Shown: positions 55,500-63,636, counted from the first letter of the stretch. The stretch: 64,000 nucleotides of DNA from Collinsella sp. AM17-1 (GCF_003470665.1 NZ_QRJZ01000002.1:114901-178900); one strand, 5' to 3'. The notes: generated by a model from the letters alone, not told the origin. Made by a program: numbers and translations.

Positions 55500-56313
55500 T
55501 TAACCTGCGCAGCTGAGGTTAATTCGCGTTTTTCCTGCCGGAAGCATACTACGTGCCGGGCGTGTCGGGCCCCGGATGGGCCTGGACCGATGCCGACCAC
55601 CTGGTGTTTCACGGCTACACAGGTGAGGTCATCGGCGCAGATGGCGACATGGTGCTGACGTTTACCGGGCAAAACTCCGTGAAATAGTCGCATGCGACCG
55701 ATGCGGTCATCTTGCTATGCGACATGGAAGTGTGGGGCAACCAAGTACTTCACGGTACCGGGGCCCTGACGGCAACGAGCCCCCAGTGCATGATAACGTT
55801 TCGCAGGCGTTCGCGTTGGACGTTGCACCGTCGATGCCTCGTGGCTGGATACGACCGGTGCCGATGGCAGCGTTGCGTGCACGGGCGGCTCGCTTGTGTC
55901 TGCGCGGTTTGTGGCGCCTTCCGGCGGGGTCTTTGGTGCTGAGGTGGGTGGATGCTGCCGGGGCCGTGGCCGCGCATGTGGTGATTGGGCCCGTTGTGGC
56001 CACGCCACCGGCTGTGTGGAGACCGATGGATGCGACGCGTGGGTGGCAGGGCGGGCTAGCCTGCTGGCGGTGCCGGTCATGTTGCAGGGCAACCCGGTGC
56101 TGGGTAGTCGACGGACCTCGTAGCGAAGCCCACGACCGCAGCGCCCAAGACAATCACAACGACCAGCCCCACGGTGGCCACGTCGTCCATGCCCAAGACT
56201 GCCACCGGGACCACTTCAGCTCTTCTCAAAACCAGCGACAACAACTGGATTACTGCTACCTTTACACTGCTTTTCTGGGAATAGTGTTTCTAGGTGCAGC
56301 ATATTATTGCTGA
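55500..56313 (+). pseudogene. Decayed paralogue of the LPXTG surface protein
   Basis: Fragments in several frames match the intact gene at 52,295: YVPGVSGPGWAWTDADHLV, GEVIGADGDMVLTFTGQNSVK followed by a stop, DMEVWGNQVLHGTGALTAT, then after a deletion VSARFVAPSGGVFGAE. Near the end LLKTSDNNW stands where LPKTGDN stood, so the sortase motif is lost (Pro to Leu, Gly to Ser). It contains at least one in-frame stop and two frameshifts. No start or signal peptide remains. Confidence 0.85.
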
Positions 56314-56751
56314 AACACTTTTCTGAATTTTCTCGCTTAGGCACCAACAAGACCGTGTAATGGTACCGCCAAAATTGCGCTTAGTCCCCGGTGAATTATT
56401 TTACCTGCGATCCGCCCCACGGAGCCGCCGTATGTCGACCTTGCATATGTCGACCTTGACCGCGTTGAGCGCGATCCCGCCCATGATTGCATACGTATTG
56501 ATTCCGCCGCCGGGTCTTGAGTTCCACTCCCTCTTTTTTAACTATCTGTAAAAGACCGATGAAGAGATGCCTCACCTCGGCTTCATTAGCTCAAAAAGCA
56601 TTTACCGTCTAATAGTTGCGAATGATGTTCAATTATCAATGCTGAAGGCACCTTCGGTCTTAGGGGTCATTCCTGTATTCAGGGTTCCTGATTTGACACA
56701 GTTGCCTAATTTTGAATTTGCATCAAATGGATGACTGGTAAAATACCCTTC
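56314..56751. other. Non-coding stretch upstream of the retron
   Basis: I see no gene I can support. TATGTCGACCTTG occurs twice in tandem at 56,430-56,456. Toward the right end, TTGCAT (56718-56723) and TAAAAT (56739-56744) could drive the retron RNA, since the expected start point falls at its first base; the spacing of 15 bases is short. Confidence 0.4.
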
Positions 56752-56859
56752 ATAGCCGGTTCGAATTAGCGTTTGCGCATCGCAATCGGATATGTGTTGT
56801 TTGCACATTATATTCTGCTACGTGTCTATCAAGTACGACTCTACGGAGGAACCGGCTAT
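56752..56859 (+). ncRNA. Predicted retron msr-msd RNA
   Basis: The ends ATAGCCGGTTC (56752-56762) and GAACCGGCTAT (56849-56859) form a perfect 11-base a1/a2 pair. Right after a1 comes TTAGCG (56766-56771), the same branching-guanosine context as in retron Eco1. Two small stem-loops follow: TTGCG-CAT-CGCAA (56773-56785) and ATGTG-TTGTTTG-CACAT (56792-56808), the latter with the TTGTTT loop also seen in Eco1 msr. The msd part (about 56810-56848) is short and only weakly paired. It ends 19 bases before the reverse transcriptase start. Confidence 0.75.
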
Positions 56860-56878
56860 CAACTTTAAGGAAAATCTG

Positions 56879-58504
56879 ATGCTCTACGAGCTGCAGTCGA
56901 AGACCGATCTGGCATTGTTTCTTGGCCTGTCTATAGAAAAGCTTGATTTCTTTGTCAATCCATCCTCCATGTATGACCTATACAGAAATAAAGTGATTCC
57001 AAAAAGAAATGGCGGCTATCGAGAGCTATTAATCCCAAGATCTGATTTAAAAAAGGTTCAACGAATTATCGCTAAAGAGCTAGAAAAAAGCTACAACCCT
57101 TTGCCTTGTGTGCACGGTTTTGTAAAGGGTCGGTCAATACAAACAAATGCTGAGACCCATATTGGCTCACAAGTAATTGCTGGCGTTGATATTAAGGATT
57201 TCTTCCCTTCAATCTCATCTAAACGGGTATATGGCCTTCTTGTTTCGAAGAAGTTAGGTCTCACCCCTGAAGTCGCATTCTGCATTTCTAGACTTGTCGC
57301 CACACCAAAAGGGCTCCCTCAGGGAGCTCCCTCATCCCCTTTAATTTCGAACATGATTTGCCTTGGCATGGACAAACAGCTTATGCATCTATCGCATGAG
57401 TATCATTATCAATACACGCGATATGCCGATGACCTAACGTTCTCTTTTAAAAGCTCTTTCTATTTCTATCGACACTTTTGCTCAGAGGAAAAGCTCAGGT
57501 TGCCCAACAAAGTACGAAACGCGATCACTGACTTCCATGGAACCGAGTCATTTGAGATCAACGAAGATAAATCGTTTTACAGTTGCAGTTTCTCAAGACA
57601 ACTAGTCACGGGCGTTGTCTGTAACCAAAAGACAAATATAAAGCGCGAGCAATATCGGCGACTCCGCTCAACGCTCCACCGACTAAGCATTAGCGACATT
57701 GAAGGCGCGATGGGCTGCTATTACGGTAAATCCATCGCTAAACTCACCGACGCAGAGAGAGGGATGTTTCAAGAAGCTCTTCGAGGAAGTCTAAATTTTT
57801 ATAAGTCTCTTATTAAGAATCCCTGGACATCGGGGCCGCTCCTGCGTTTAGGCAGCCTCTACAATAAAACGAAACCAGAAGATACGCCTGTTTTCCCAGT
57901 CGCACTTCAGCAAGACTCGCTTTTGTATCTAGAAGGAGAGGATGACAAAGAAACCCCGTTTGAGGGTTTAGGGTTTTACCTAATCGGCTACGGCCTTGTG
58001 ACGGCGTGGCACGTGATATGCGATGCCGTTTCTCATGACATGGAAAGAAGGGAAATAAAAGTATCCAGCTCAGATAAGACCCCGCTTGCTAAATTTAAAT
58101 TTAGCAAATCGATCGTTCAAGACAACAAGCGCGATGCTGTAATACTACGAGAAGTTCCACAAGAAATCTTAAGGAAGATCCCCAAGCTTCCAGCAGCCAT
58201 GGATTTGCCCGTAAAGGGGGATAAGATCTCCGCTTATCAACAGCATTTTTCTGAATCTAGATTCAGCCTTGAATTGCACAGTGGGGATTTGCTCAGGGTC
58301 GGAGATCCAAGCGAAGAGGGCACACTTTGTTATACGAATTGCTCATTTCAGCATGGAATGAGTGGTGGGCCAGTGTTTAATAACTTGGGTCAGGTCATTG
58401 GCATAGTACATACTGCAACTGAGCAGGGAAAACTTGGTTCTTTCCTTCCTTTAAGAGATTGTATCCGCTCATCCGATGTTTATGGAGAGTGGCAGCTCTT
58501 CTAA
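56879..58504 (+). CDS. Retron reverse transcriptase fused to a trypsin-like serine protease
   Basis: I start at ATG 56879 behind AAGGA; upstream ATGs lie inside the predicted msr hairpin. The 541-residue protein has the RT domain in residues 1 to about 320. It shows RELLIPRSDLKKVQRII, GVDIKDFFPSIS, LPQGAPSSPLISN, the catalytic YTRYADDLTFS (YADD at 182-185) and the retron-like VTGVVCNQ. From about 350 there is a chymotrypsin-fold protease with His378 in GLVTAWHVICDA, Asp419 in KRDAVILRE and Ser495 in HGMSGGPVFN, plus GQVIGIVHTA. Retrons are anti-phage systems; the protease would be the effector. AT-rich, as expected for a mobile defence gene. Confidence 0.88.
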   Translation: MLYELQSKTDLALFLGLSIEKLDFFVNPSSMYDLYRNKVIPKRNGGYRELLIPRSDLKKVQRIIAKELEKSYNPLPCVHGFVKGRSIQTNAETHIGSQVIAGVDIKDFFPSISSKRVYGLLVSKKLGLTPEVAFCISRLVATPKGLPQGAPSSPLISNMICLGMDKQLMHLSHEYHYQYTRYADDLTFSFKSSFYFYRHFCSEEKLRLPNKVRNAITDFHGTESFEINEDKSFYSCSFSRQLVTGVVCNQKTNIKREQYRRLRSTLHRLSISDIEGAMGCYYGKSIAKLTDAERGMFQEALRGSLNFYKSLIKNPWTSGPLLRLGSLYNKTKPEDTPVFPVALQQDSLLYLEGEDDKETPFEGLGFYLIGYGLVTAWHVICDAVSHDMERREIKVSSSDKTPLAKFKFSKSIVQDNKRDAVILREVPQEILRKIPKLPAAMDLPVKGDKISAYQQHFSESRFSLELHSGDLLRVGDPSEEGTLCYTNCSFQHGMSGGPVFNNLGQVIGIVHTATEQGKLGSFLPLRDCIRSSDVYGEWQLF

Positions 58505-58816
58505 CTAGATTGTCATACATTCTGGCCCAAAACGCTCATCGCATCAGGCTTGAAACAAGGTGTCTGCTGCTTCTACTTAAACGGTGACAATCGGAAAAGT
58601 CATAAGGGGGTGCTGAGCTACATGCTGGAAAATGGGCCAGTCAGAAAGACATAGAGCGGCGGACTGTATAACATTTCGTTCTAGCACGACTCTGAGACCT
58701 ATGCGGGAAAGCATGAGGGGGCGGCTTCTCCGGAAAGATAAAGCTCGCTGTTTTCGTCTGCCTTGAGACGGGGGCTTTTTTATTTAAGGCAGCGTGCGGA
58801 GCGATGGGCTCTACTC

Positions 58817-59093
58817 ATGTTCATAGATCAGGCAACCATACTTGGGAGTTACGTTCAACTTGATTATGGCATTCAGTTTGCCTACTCAGAGATACGAGAA
58901 GACGGAGCCGTTCGCGTAGCTGTCGAACGCCCGGTTGAATTTGGTGTTTACCACGTTGAACCATCTGCCTGTGGTTAGAAGGTTTAACGTCGAAGGATTT
59001 ACTACTGATGACCTCAATTTCTTGACAGAATTTGTTAGATAAAATGCCCCGTTTATCTTTGAGCTCGCCGAACGGCAAAAGTCGGACCAAAGC
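58817..59093 (+). pseudogene. Broken small gene of unknown function
   Basis: From ATG 58817 the frame reads LDYGIQFAYSEIREDGAVRVAVERPVEF and stops at 58978. The continuation FNVEGFTTDDLNFLTEFVR lies in another frame from 58983, then a stop, then NAPFIFELAERQK. Joined, these make a plausible 85-90 residue protein. I do not recognise the family. The stretch before it (58,505-58,800) also has coding-like remains (DSETYAGKHEGAASP) with stops. A hairpin with T run at 58,755-58,777 could end the retron transcript. Confidence 0.55.
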
Positions 59094-59272
59094 CTTCGGC
59101 GATGATTTCCTGACGTTCTATTGTTAAATGCCTAGTAAGGTGATTCCCAAAATTACTGTCGACACCACTCACCCATGCCGACGACATCGTCTGAATTGTC
59201 ACGCTGTTGGCGCATCCCTCGTTAATAGCATCGCTTCTTAGACCACAACTGGCTGTCGAAACTCCCGTTTTC

Positions 59273-59391
59273 CGAAATTCGGGGAAAATAGGGGCCGCTG
59301 AGCACAACCCGTTTTTTGGCAACAATACCGTCGGTCGCAGAAGCGTAAATCCGGGGTCTAGTCGGCAGATCTCGGTTTTCCCGCACTTCCG
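59273..59391. repeat. 119-bp inverted-repeat element, copy 2
   Basis: The right end CCCGCACTTCCG is identical to that of copy 1, and the left end CGAAATTCGGGG is a decayed partner. GTCGGCAGATCT and AGCGTAAA are shared with copy 1 in the same order. Similarity continues downstream to the MVTLADI frame at 59,466. Confidence 0.65.
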
Positions 59392-59465
59392 TATACGACC
59401 CCTCGATTAAGGTTATATTAACGCGCGGCGATTATTTCCCATGCAATCAGCGGTAAAATCTCGCA

Positions 59466-59663
59466 ATGGTTACGCTCGCCGATATAGCCTCTGCATTCTC
59501 TAGCGTGGACCACACCTGCAACGTCGCCGACCTGATCGACGCAGCTCTAAGAACAGAAGAATTATGAGAGGATTCAAACACCGAAAAGCCTGCAGCATCA
59601 AAAGTGTCAGACCGGCTAGATCTGTATCGTAGATATCGTTCGAGAGGGGATGACCGAAAATGA
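59466..59663 (+). pseudogene. Small frame upstream of the XRE gene, interrupted by one TGA
   Basis: The frame reads MVTLADIASAFSSVDHTCNV and stops at TGA 59565-59567; it continues in the same frame for 31 codons (SDRLDLYRRYRSRGDDRK at its end) to a stop at 59663. If the TGA were sense, this would be a 65-residue protein overlapping the XRE gene start by four bases. That suggests a former two-gene operon with a nonsense mutation. No family is recognised. Confidence 0.45.
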
Positions 59664-60343
59664 CCCACGCCCACAGTGAGATATATCTCGAGGATGCCAT
59701 GAGAACGCTGGGCGAGGCAGTCGATTTCGCCCTCTGCGACCAAGGACTGAGTCCTGTTGAGCTAACGACAATCCTATTGAATTCTCTCGAGATGAGGCAA
59801 TTTGAGCGTGGTGTGGCGCGCGTTGTCTGCGGCATGTCGGGTGACGAACTCGCGCGCGAAATAATTGCCAGTGCAGGACTGAAACCCGTAGAATGCAGGG
59901 GGAGCTATCCGCTTGATCGCTCCCCGCAATACTGGGCGGGCTGGGTTTTGGCTTATTCACAATGGGCGAGCAGCCTGAACTTTAACGAGCTCTTTGAAGT
60001 GGCACCACTCGATTGGATTATCGGCTCGTACCATCCGCTTCACGAGGCCTCCGAAGATAAGTTCGCCCAGATAGTCATTGATAAATGGAACAAAGCCCAG
60101 GCAGGCAAAAAGGGCCTCAAAGCGGCACGAAAGGCAGCCGGCCTAACACAAAAGCAGCTCGCCGCCCAATCGGGGGTTAAACTTCGCGCTATACAGCTCT
60201 ACGAACAGAATCAGCTGGATTTACGCCGCGCCTCGGTCTCCTCGGTATTTGCCCTCGCAAAAACGCTAAGCTGCGCTATCGAAGACCTCGTCTGGCAACC
60301 GATCGCTTTGGAGTACGATTCTTCCCCTGACTGCCGCTCGTAG
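59660..60343 (+). CDS. XRE-family helix-turn-helix protein with an unknown N-terminal domain
   Basis: The 227-residue protein has a C-terminal XRE helix-turn-helix (about residues 150-210): KAARKAAGLTQKQLAAQSGV, then KLRAIQLYEQNQ and VFALAKTLSCAIEDLV. The N-terminal 140 residues (YLEDAMRTLGEAVDFAL, VVCGMSGDELAREII, DRSPQYWAGWVLAYSQW) are a domain I cannot name but which looks conserved and soluble. GAGAGGGG is upstream of ATG 59660. It may regulate itself and the broken small frame before it, as antitoxins do. That is a guess from position. Confidence 0.75.
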   Translation: MTHAHSEIYLEDAMRTLGEAVDFALCDQGLSPVELTTILLNSLEMRQFERGVARVVCGMSGDELAREIIASAGLKPVECRGSYPLDRSPQYWAGWVLAYSQWASSLNFNELFEVAPLDWIIGSYHPLHEASEDKFAQIVIDKWNKAQAGKKGLKAARKAAGLTQKQLAAQSGVKLRAIQLYEQNQLDLRRASVSSVFALAKTLSCAIEDLVWQPIALEYDSSPDCRS

Positions 60344-60381
60344 CCAAACCGAATTAACGAACGCCGGTTGGCTTCAAAAGC

Positions 60382-60413
60382 AGGGTTGGCGAGGTGCGCT
60401 CCTCGCCAACCCT
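60382..60413. terminator. Bidirectional terminator between convergent genes
   Basis: AGGGTTGGCGAGG and CCTCGCCAACCCT pair perfectly over 13 bases around a six-base loop, with TTTATT on the right. It separates the XRE gene from the convergent gene that ends at 60,420. Confidence 0.85.
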
Positions 60414-60419
60414 TTATTG

Positions 60420-61070
60420 CTACGATCTTCTGCACCAGTTCTTCAGGACTTTATTGCTAATAACCCCGATGCCTGGATTCTTTGCCGCATCGTACTTGAC
60501 ATCGCGTTTCCTTAGTTCCGCTGCGTATTCACTATTGGAATTAAGAATGACGTCCTTGTATTTCGCCCACGACACAAAGTAATGCCAACGTGGGTCGACT
60601 CTCTTGCCGTCGTCCTCCTGATCATCGGCCTTCTTAGCGATTTCACTCCGCCATGGCTCTGCTACATATGGAGCAAATGGTTTCACGCTAACGGTAAACG
60701 GCCCGTCGCTCATTGGTAACGTAATGTCAAAGTAGTTATCTTTTACGTCCTTAACGGTATCGGGATCAATACCCAGCTCTCCGATAAGAGCCATATAGAA
60801 GGCGTAGCAATCGGACCCGTCGTCATTGATGCTGCTGCCTTTTTCGATGTAGTCAATAAAACACTCGGCGAGATCGTAGGTAGGATTGCCCTCTATACGT
60901 TCTATCTCCTCAGCCAGATCATCTAGCAAATCTTCAAATACTTCGTTTCCGTATGCATGCTTCCAAAGGTCAAGATCGAGAAGAGGTTTGACCTTCTTCA
61001 TTTCCTCTTTGCGACTATCAAAATAGCGTTTGCGACCATTCTTGCTAGCTGTTTTCTGATTAGAACTCAT
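60420..61070 (-). CDS. Hypothetical soluble acidic protein
   Basis: I do not recognise it. I start at ATG 61070 (MSSNQKTASKNGRKRYFDSRK), with GAAGGGA seven bases upstream. The 216-residue protein has a basic N-terminus and an acidic helical middle (EDLLDDLAEEIERIE). A beta-like part follows (NYFDITLPMSDGPFTVSVKPFAPYVAEP), then a basic end (KNWCRRS). It has no signal peptide or membrane segment. It stands alone between the terminator at 60.4 kb and the tRNA-Val. Confidence 0.6.
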   Translation of the reverse strand: MSSNQKTASKNGRKRYFDSRKEEMKKVKPLLDLDLWKHAYGNEVFEDLLDDLAEEIERIEGNPTYDLAECFIDYIEKGSSINDDGSDCYAFYMALIGELGIDPDTVKDVKDNYFDITLPMSDGPFTVSVKPFAPYVAEPWRSEIAKKADDQEDDGKRVDPRWHYFVSWAKYKDVILNSNSEYAAELRKRDVKYDAAKNPGIGVISNKVLKNWCRRS

Positions 61071-61357
61071 GGTTACGTCCCTTCTCGATAAAACCCTGCA
61101 GCTGCAGCAGGGCAAGACCTAAGGTCGTCCAAATTTATTAAACATCAAATTGTCGCACAGTGTGCGGACAACAACGCACGACTTATCTGTCGCCCCGAGA
61201 CTTCGTTGATCAAGTGATAAATGGTGATTTAGCTGCGAGTTTGCATGTTTGTTTGGTTGCGTTCGCAGGGCTTGGCCCACGAATTTAAAATCGGGAACAA
61301 AAAGTTCTTGGTAAACCACGCGCGGCTATGATAGTATCTCTTTTGCCGAAAGGCGAC

Positions 61358-61432
61358 GGGCGATTGGCTCAGGGGTAGAGCATATCCTTCACACGGATGG
61401 GGTCACAAGTTCGAATCTTGTATCGCCCACCA
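61358..61432 (+). tRNA. tRNA-Val (CAC anticodon), CCA encoded
   Basis: Acceptor GGGCGAT/ATCGCCC is perfect. The anticodon arm has loop TTCACAC, giving CAC, and the T-arm is AAGTTCGAATCTT. CCA is encoded at 61430-61432. TTGGTA or TTCTTG near 61,305 with TATGAT at 61,327 are candidate promoter boxes. Confidence 0.95.
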
Positions 61433-61442
61433 TCAAAAGTGT

Positions 61443-61475
61443 AGGTCAGAGGTGTTAAGCCTCTGGCCTTTTTCT
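61443..61475 (+). terminator. Terminator after tRNA-Val
   Basis: AGGTCAGAGG and CCTCTGGCCT pair with one G-U around a seven-base loop, followed by TTTTTCT. The following stretch to 61,873 holds the tandem pair GTGACACCAAA (61490 and 61502) but no gene I can support. Confidence 0.85.
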
Positions 61476-61873
61476 TTATGACAACATGGGTGACACCAAA
61501 AGTGACACCAAATTTTTGATTTTTATTAAAGTGGATTCCCGTTTTTTTGATCGTAAACCCTTCATAGTTCCTACATATTGAATAAAATTTCCTTTCGCTG
61601 GCTAACTTTAAGTGACGTCATTGAGCATTTTGAAAATAGTTCGCGCGCTCTTTCAATGAATTCTTTGCATGATTCATACGCAAATGTGGAGACAGGGACC
61701 ACACGCCCAGAGCGTCTTCCAGCGGATTTCTATCACACGACGATTTTTCGGCGGATCTCGTCAAGCATTTGGTCAGCATTTGGTTTGCTTCCAGTGCTTA
61801 CCCGCATGATGTACAGCTAGATAATCGGGCCCGTAAGCTACATGGCATACTCCCAAAGCTAGGGGAGGTCCAC

Positions 61874-62515
61874 ATGGACGAGATCGTCTGCGCAAATACC
61901 GCATTCCGTTACTGGCGCTGCCCGCCTCAGGTGCGCGACCTCTACCCGCGCTTGCCCAATTCCGAAGACGGCTGGCGAGCTCTATCCCAAGCCCCTTTCG
62001 TAACCGACGTCCTCAAGACTCCGATTATTTCCACGACGGAGCCCGGTGGCGTTAACTACCATTCGGGATTACAGACAACAATCCATTGTGGAGACGCTTC
62101 TGGGGTGGACAGTACTCTGAAAACAGCGATGGGCTTTAGGGTAACCAATCCGCTTGCAACGTTGTTTACCATGGCGCGCTTTGTGTCTCAAACCGATCTC
62201 GTCCTTGTCATGTACGAGTTCTGTGGGTGGTTTTCTGTCTTTGAGCCCACCGCCGCAGCCGAAGTAGAACTGAGCAAGGCCGATGACGCCGCTCAAGATT
62301 CCTCGACCGAATCTCTCTTTGAACTAGATGAGAGCCAAGACGAGGCGCAATGGAGACGCGTTTATGCGCGCGTAAAAGTTAAAGAGCAGGTAAATGCAAA
62401 GGGAACAAACGTCCAAAAGAAGACGAAAGAGGTCACGAAGCTCAAAGGCACATCGCTCTGGATGAGAAAGCCGCTTATCGAACTGCACGAACTTCATGAG
62501 TACGCCAGGAGATGA
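61874..62515 (+). pseudogene. N-terminal part of a split nuclease-like protein
   Basis: The ATG at 61874 follows a strong GGGGAGG site. The 213 codons open MDEIVCANTAFRYWRCPPQV, an N-terminus I associate with Coriobacteriia proteins that carry a C-terminal restriction-endonuclease-like fold. The frame ends at ELHEYARR and the next frame begins in the ATGA overlap with the expected continuation. Thus one ancestral gene (about 385 codons) has probably been split by a frameshift near 62,500. Whether both halves are still made is unknown. Confidence 0.55.
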
Positions 62516-63030
62516 AAAGCCGTAAGTGGGGTGCTAAGTTCTATAACGCTGCGCGGATGGTTACGGGTATAGCGGCCTCCCCGCTAGAAGTAGCGGGAAT
62601 TCTACTGCTGTCGCTTCCTCGCTCCCGCGGCGGTGCCGGCTTTCGGAATGTCTTCGTCAACGATTTTACGCCGCTTACTGCATCGGCCCAGAGCATTGCG
62701 GGGCAAAAAGTCTGCTACGGGGATATCGTGATCGTGAATCCGAACATAATGAAAGCTGGCATATTGGAGATTCAGGGAGAGGTTATCCATGGTTCAGGCG
62801 CCGTGCTGGACCACGATGCCAAACGCATGACGGCGCTACAAAGTATGGGGTATGACGTCTTTTTGGTTACCCACGACATGCTTAATGATGCTGCACAGCT
62901 TGATGCGATCGTGCGAAGCCTTTGTTCACGCTTGAGTTTGCGCTATAGGTGCAAAACAAAGGTTCAAAGGTCAGCGGAAACGGAGCTACGGGCCAACGTC
63001 CTGTGCAATTGGCTGGAAATCGGTCGCTAG
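62512..63030 (+). pseudogene. C-terminal part of the split nuclease-like protein
   Basis: The 172 codons contain ASPLEVAGILLLSLPRSRGG, then VCYGDIVIVNPNIMKAGILEIQGE, then RMTALQSMGYDVFLVTHDML. The order acidic strand, E-x-Q strand, then a hydrophobic strand before T-H recalls the PD-(D/E)xK-like fold (DUF559-type), but the match is loose. It overlaps the preceding frame as ATGA. There is no separate ribosome binding site beyond the coding region of the first half. Confidence 0.5.
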
Positions 63031-63106
63031 ACAGCCGTTTTTCCGCTTTATGGCGCTTTGGGTTGGCTGTCCGCGACGCCGCGGGACTCCGGCGCCCGCG
63101 CCCCCG

Positions 63107-63163
63107 GAAAGTTTTTCCAAAATTGTCCTTGCATCGCCGTCCGAGTTCCCGTATAGTACTTCT
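63107..63163 (+). repeat. 57-bp promoter/leader repeat, copy 1
   Basis: This stretch from GAAAGTTTTTCC to TAGTACTTCT recurs without mismatch at 63,944-64,000, where the window ends. It contains the promoter boxes of the second tRNA-Ala. Confidence 0.9.
63129..63157 (+). promoter_or_regulatory. Promoter of the second tRNA-Ala
   Basis: TTGCAT (63129-63134) and TATAGT (63152-63157) are 17 bases apart, the same arrangement as upstream of the first copy at 45,805. Confidence 0.75.
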
Positions 63164-63169
63164 TCGCAC

Positions 63170-63242
63170 GGGGGCGTAGCTCAGCTGGGAGAGCGCTTGA
63201 CTGGCAGTCAAGAGGTCAGGGGTTCGATCCCCCTCGTCTCCA
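63170..63242 (+). tRNA. tRNA-Ala (GGC anticodon), second copy, CCA not encoded
   Basis: The 73-base body is identical to that at 45,847. After the discriminator A the DNA reads CCC, so CCA is not encoded and must be added. The upstream and downstream flanks differ from the first copy apart from the promoter boxes. Confidence 0.96.
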
Positions 63243-63257
63243 CCCGAGCATTGAATG

Positions 63258-63286
63258 AGGCTCCAACGCAAGTTGGGGCCTTTTTT
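63258..63286 (+). terminator. Terminator after the second tRNA-Ala
   Basis: AGGCTCCAAC and GTTGGGGCCT pair around a four-base loop and are followed by a T run. Confidence 0.85.
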
Positions 63287-63346
63287 CATATAGGCACACA
63301 AGGTCAAAGGCGGCACCATGATCCTCCTGGTCGACAAGATCGTGCG

Positions 63347-63375
63347 TTGAACGGGTGCCGCGTGCATGGTAGTAT
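63347..63375 (+). promoter_or_regulatory. Possible promoter of the CAT-anticodon tRNA
   Basis: TTGAAC (63347-63352) and TAGTAT (63370-63375) are 17 bases apart. The leader to the tRNA would be about 60 bases, longer than for the tRNA-Ala genes, so the assignment is tentative. Confidence 0.4.
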
Positions 63376-63442
63376 TTCAGATCGTGGTGCAACGCATCTC
63401 TACATGGAAATCCTCCATTACCTTTGCAACCACTAATCACAA

Positions 63443-63518
63443 GGGCTCTTGGCGCAACGGTTAGCGCAGGGGACTCATAATCCCTGGGTTCTGGGTTCGA
63501 ATCCCGGAGGGCCCACCA
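63443..63518 (+). tRNA. tRNA with CAT anticodon (elongator Met, or Ile2 with lysidine), CCA encoded
   Basis: Acceptor GGGCTCT/AGGGCCC pairs with one G-U, anticodon stem GGGGA/TCCCT holds loop CTCATAA, and the T-arm is GGGTTCGAATCCC. The first acceptor pair is a normal G-C, so it is not an initiator tRNA. Met and lysidine-modified Ile cannot be told apart by the anticodon alone. Confidence 0.9.
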
Positions 63519-63526
63519 GATTTTTC

Positions 63527-63559
63527 AACAGGTCAGGCAATTTGTTTGGCCTGTTTTCT
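63527..63559 (+). terminator. Terminator after the CAT-anticodon tRNA
   Basis: AACAGGTCA and TGGCCTGTT pair with one G-U, followed by TTCTTTATT. Confidence 0.75.
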
Positions 63560-63636
63560 TTATTCTGGCAACATTTTCCTGCAAGTAGCCTGTTTGCCCA
63601 CTTCCGAATGCCTGGGATCGGCTTCCCGCGATGTCT

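Noticed and set aside
56360..56551. 63-codon frame upstream of the retron
   Set aside because: No ribosome binding site, no recognisable motif, and it spans a tandem short repeat; treated as chance.
56792..56878. Upstream start of the retron reverse transcriptase
   Set aside because: It would begin inside the predicted msr stem-loop and lacks a ribosome site; ATG 56879 has AAGGA and gives the usual RT N-terminus.
61488..61512. Tandem GTGACACCAAA after tRNA-Val as an integrase end or attachment core
   Set aside because: Two 11-base units with no matching partner copy and no integrase frame are too little evidence.
45922..63170. Complete integrative element between the tRNA-Ala copies
   Set aside because: No integrase, relaxase or phage structural gene is visible, so only a bounded accessory region is claimed.
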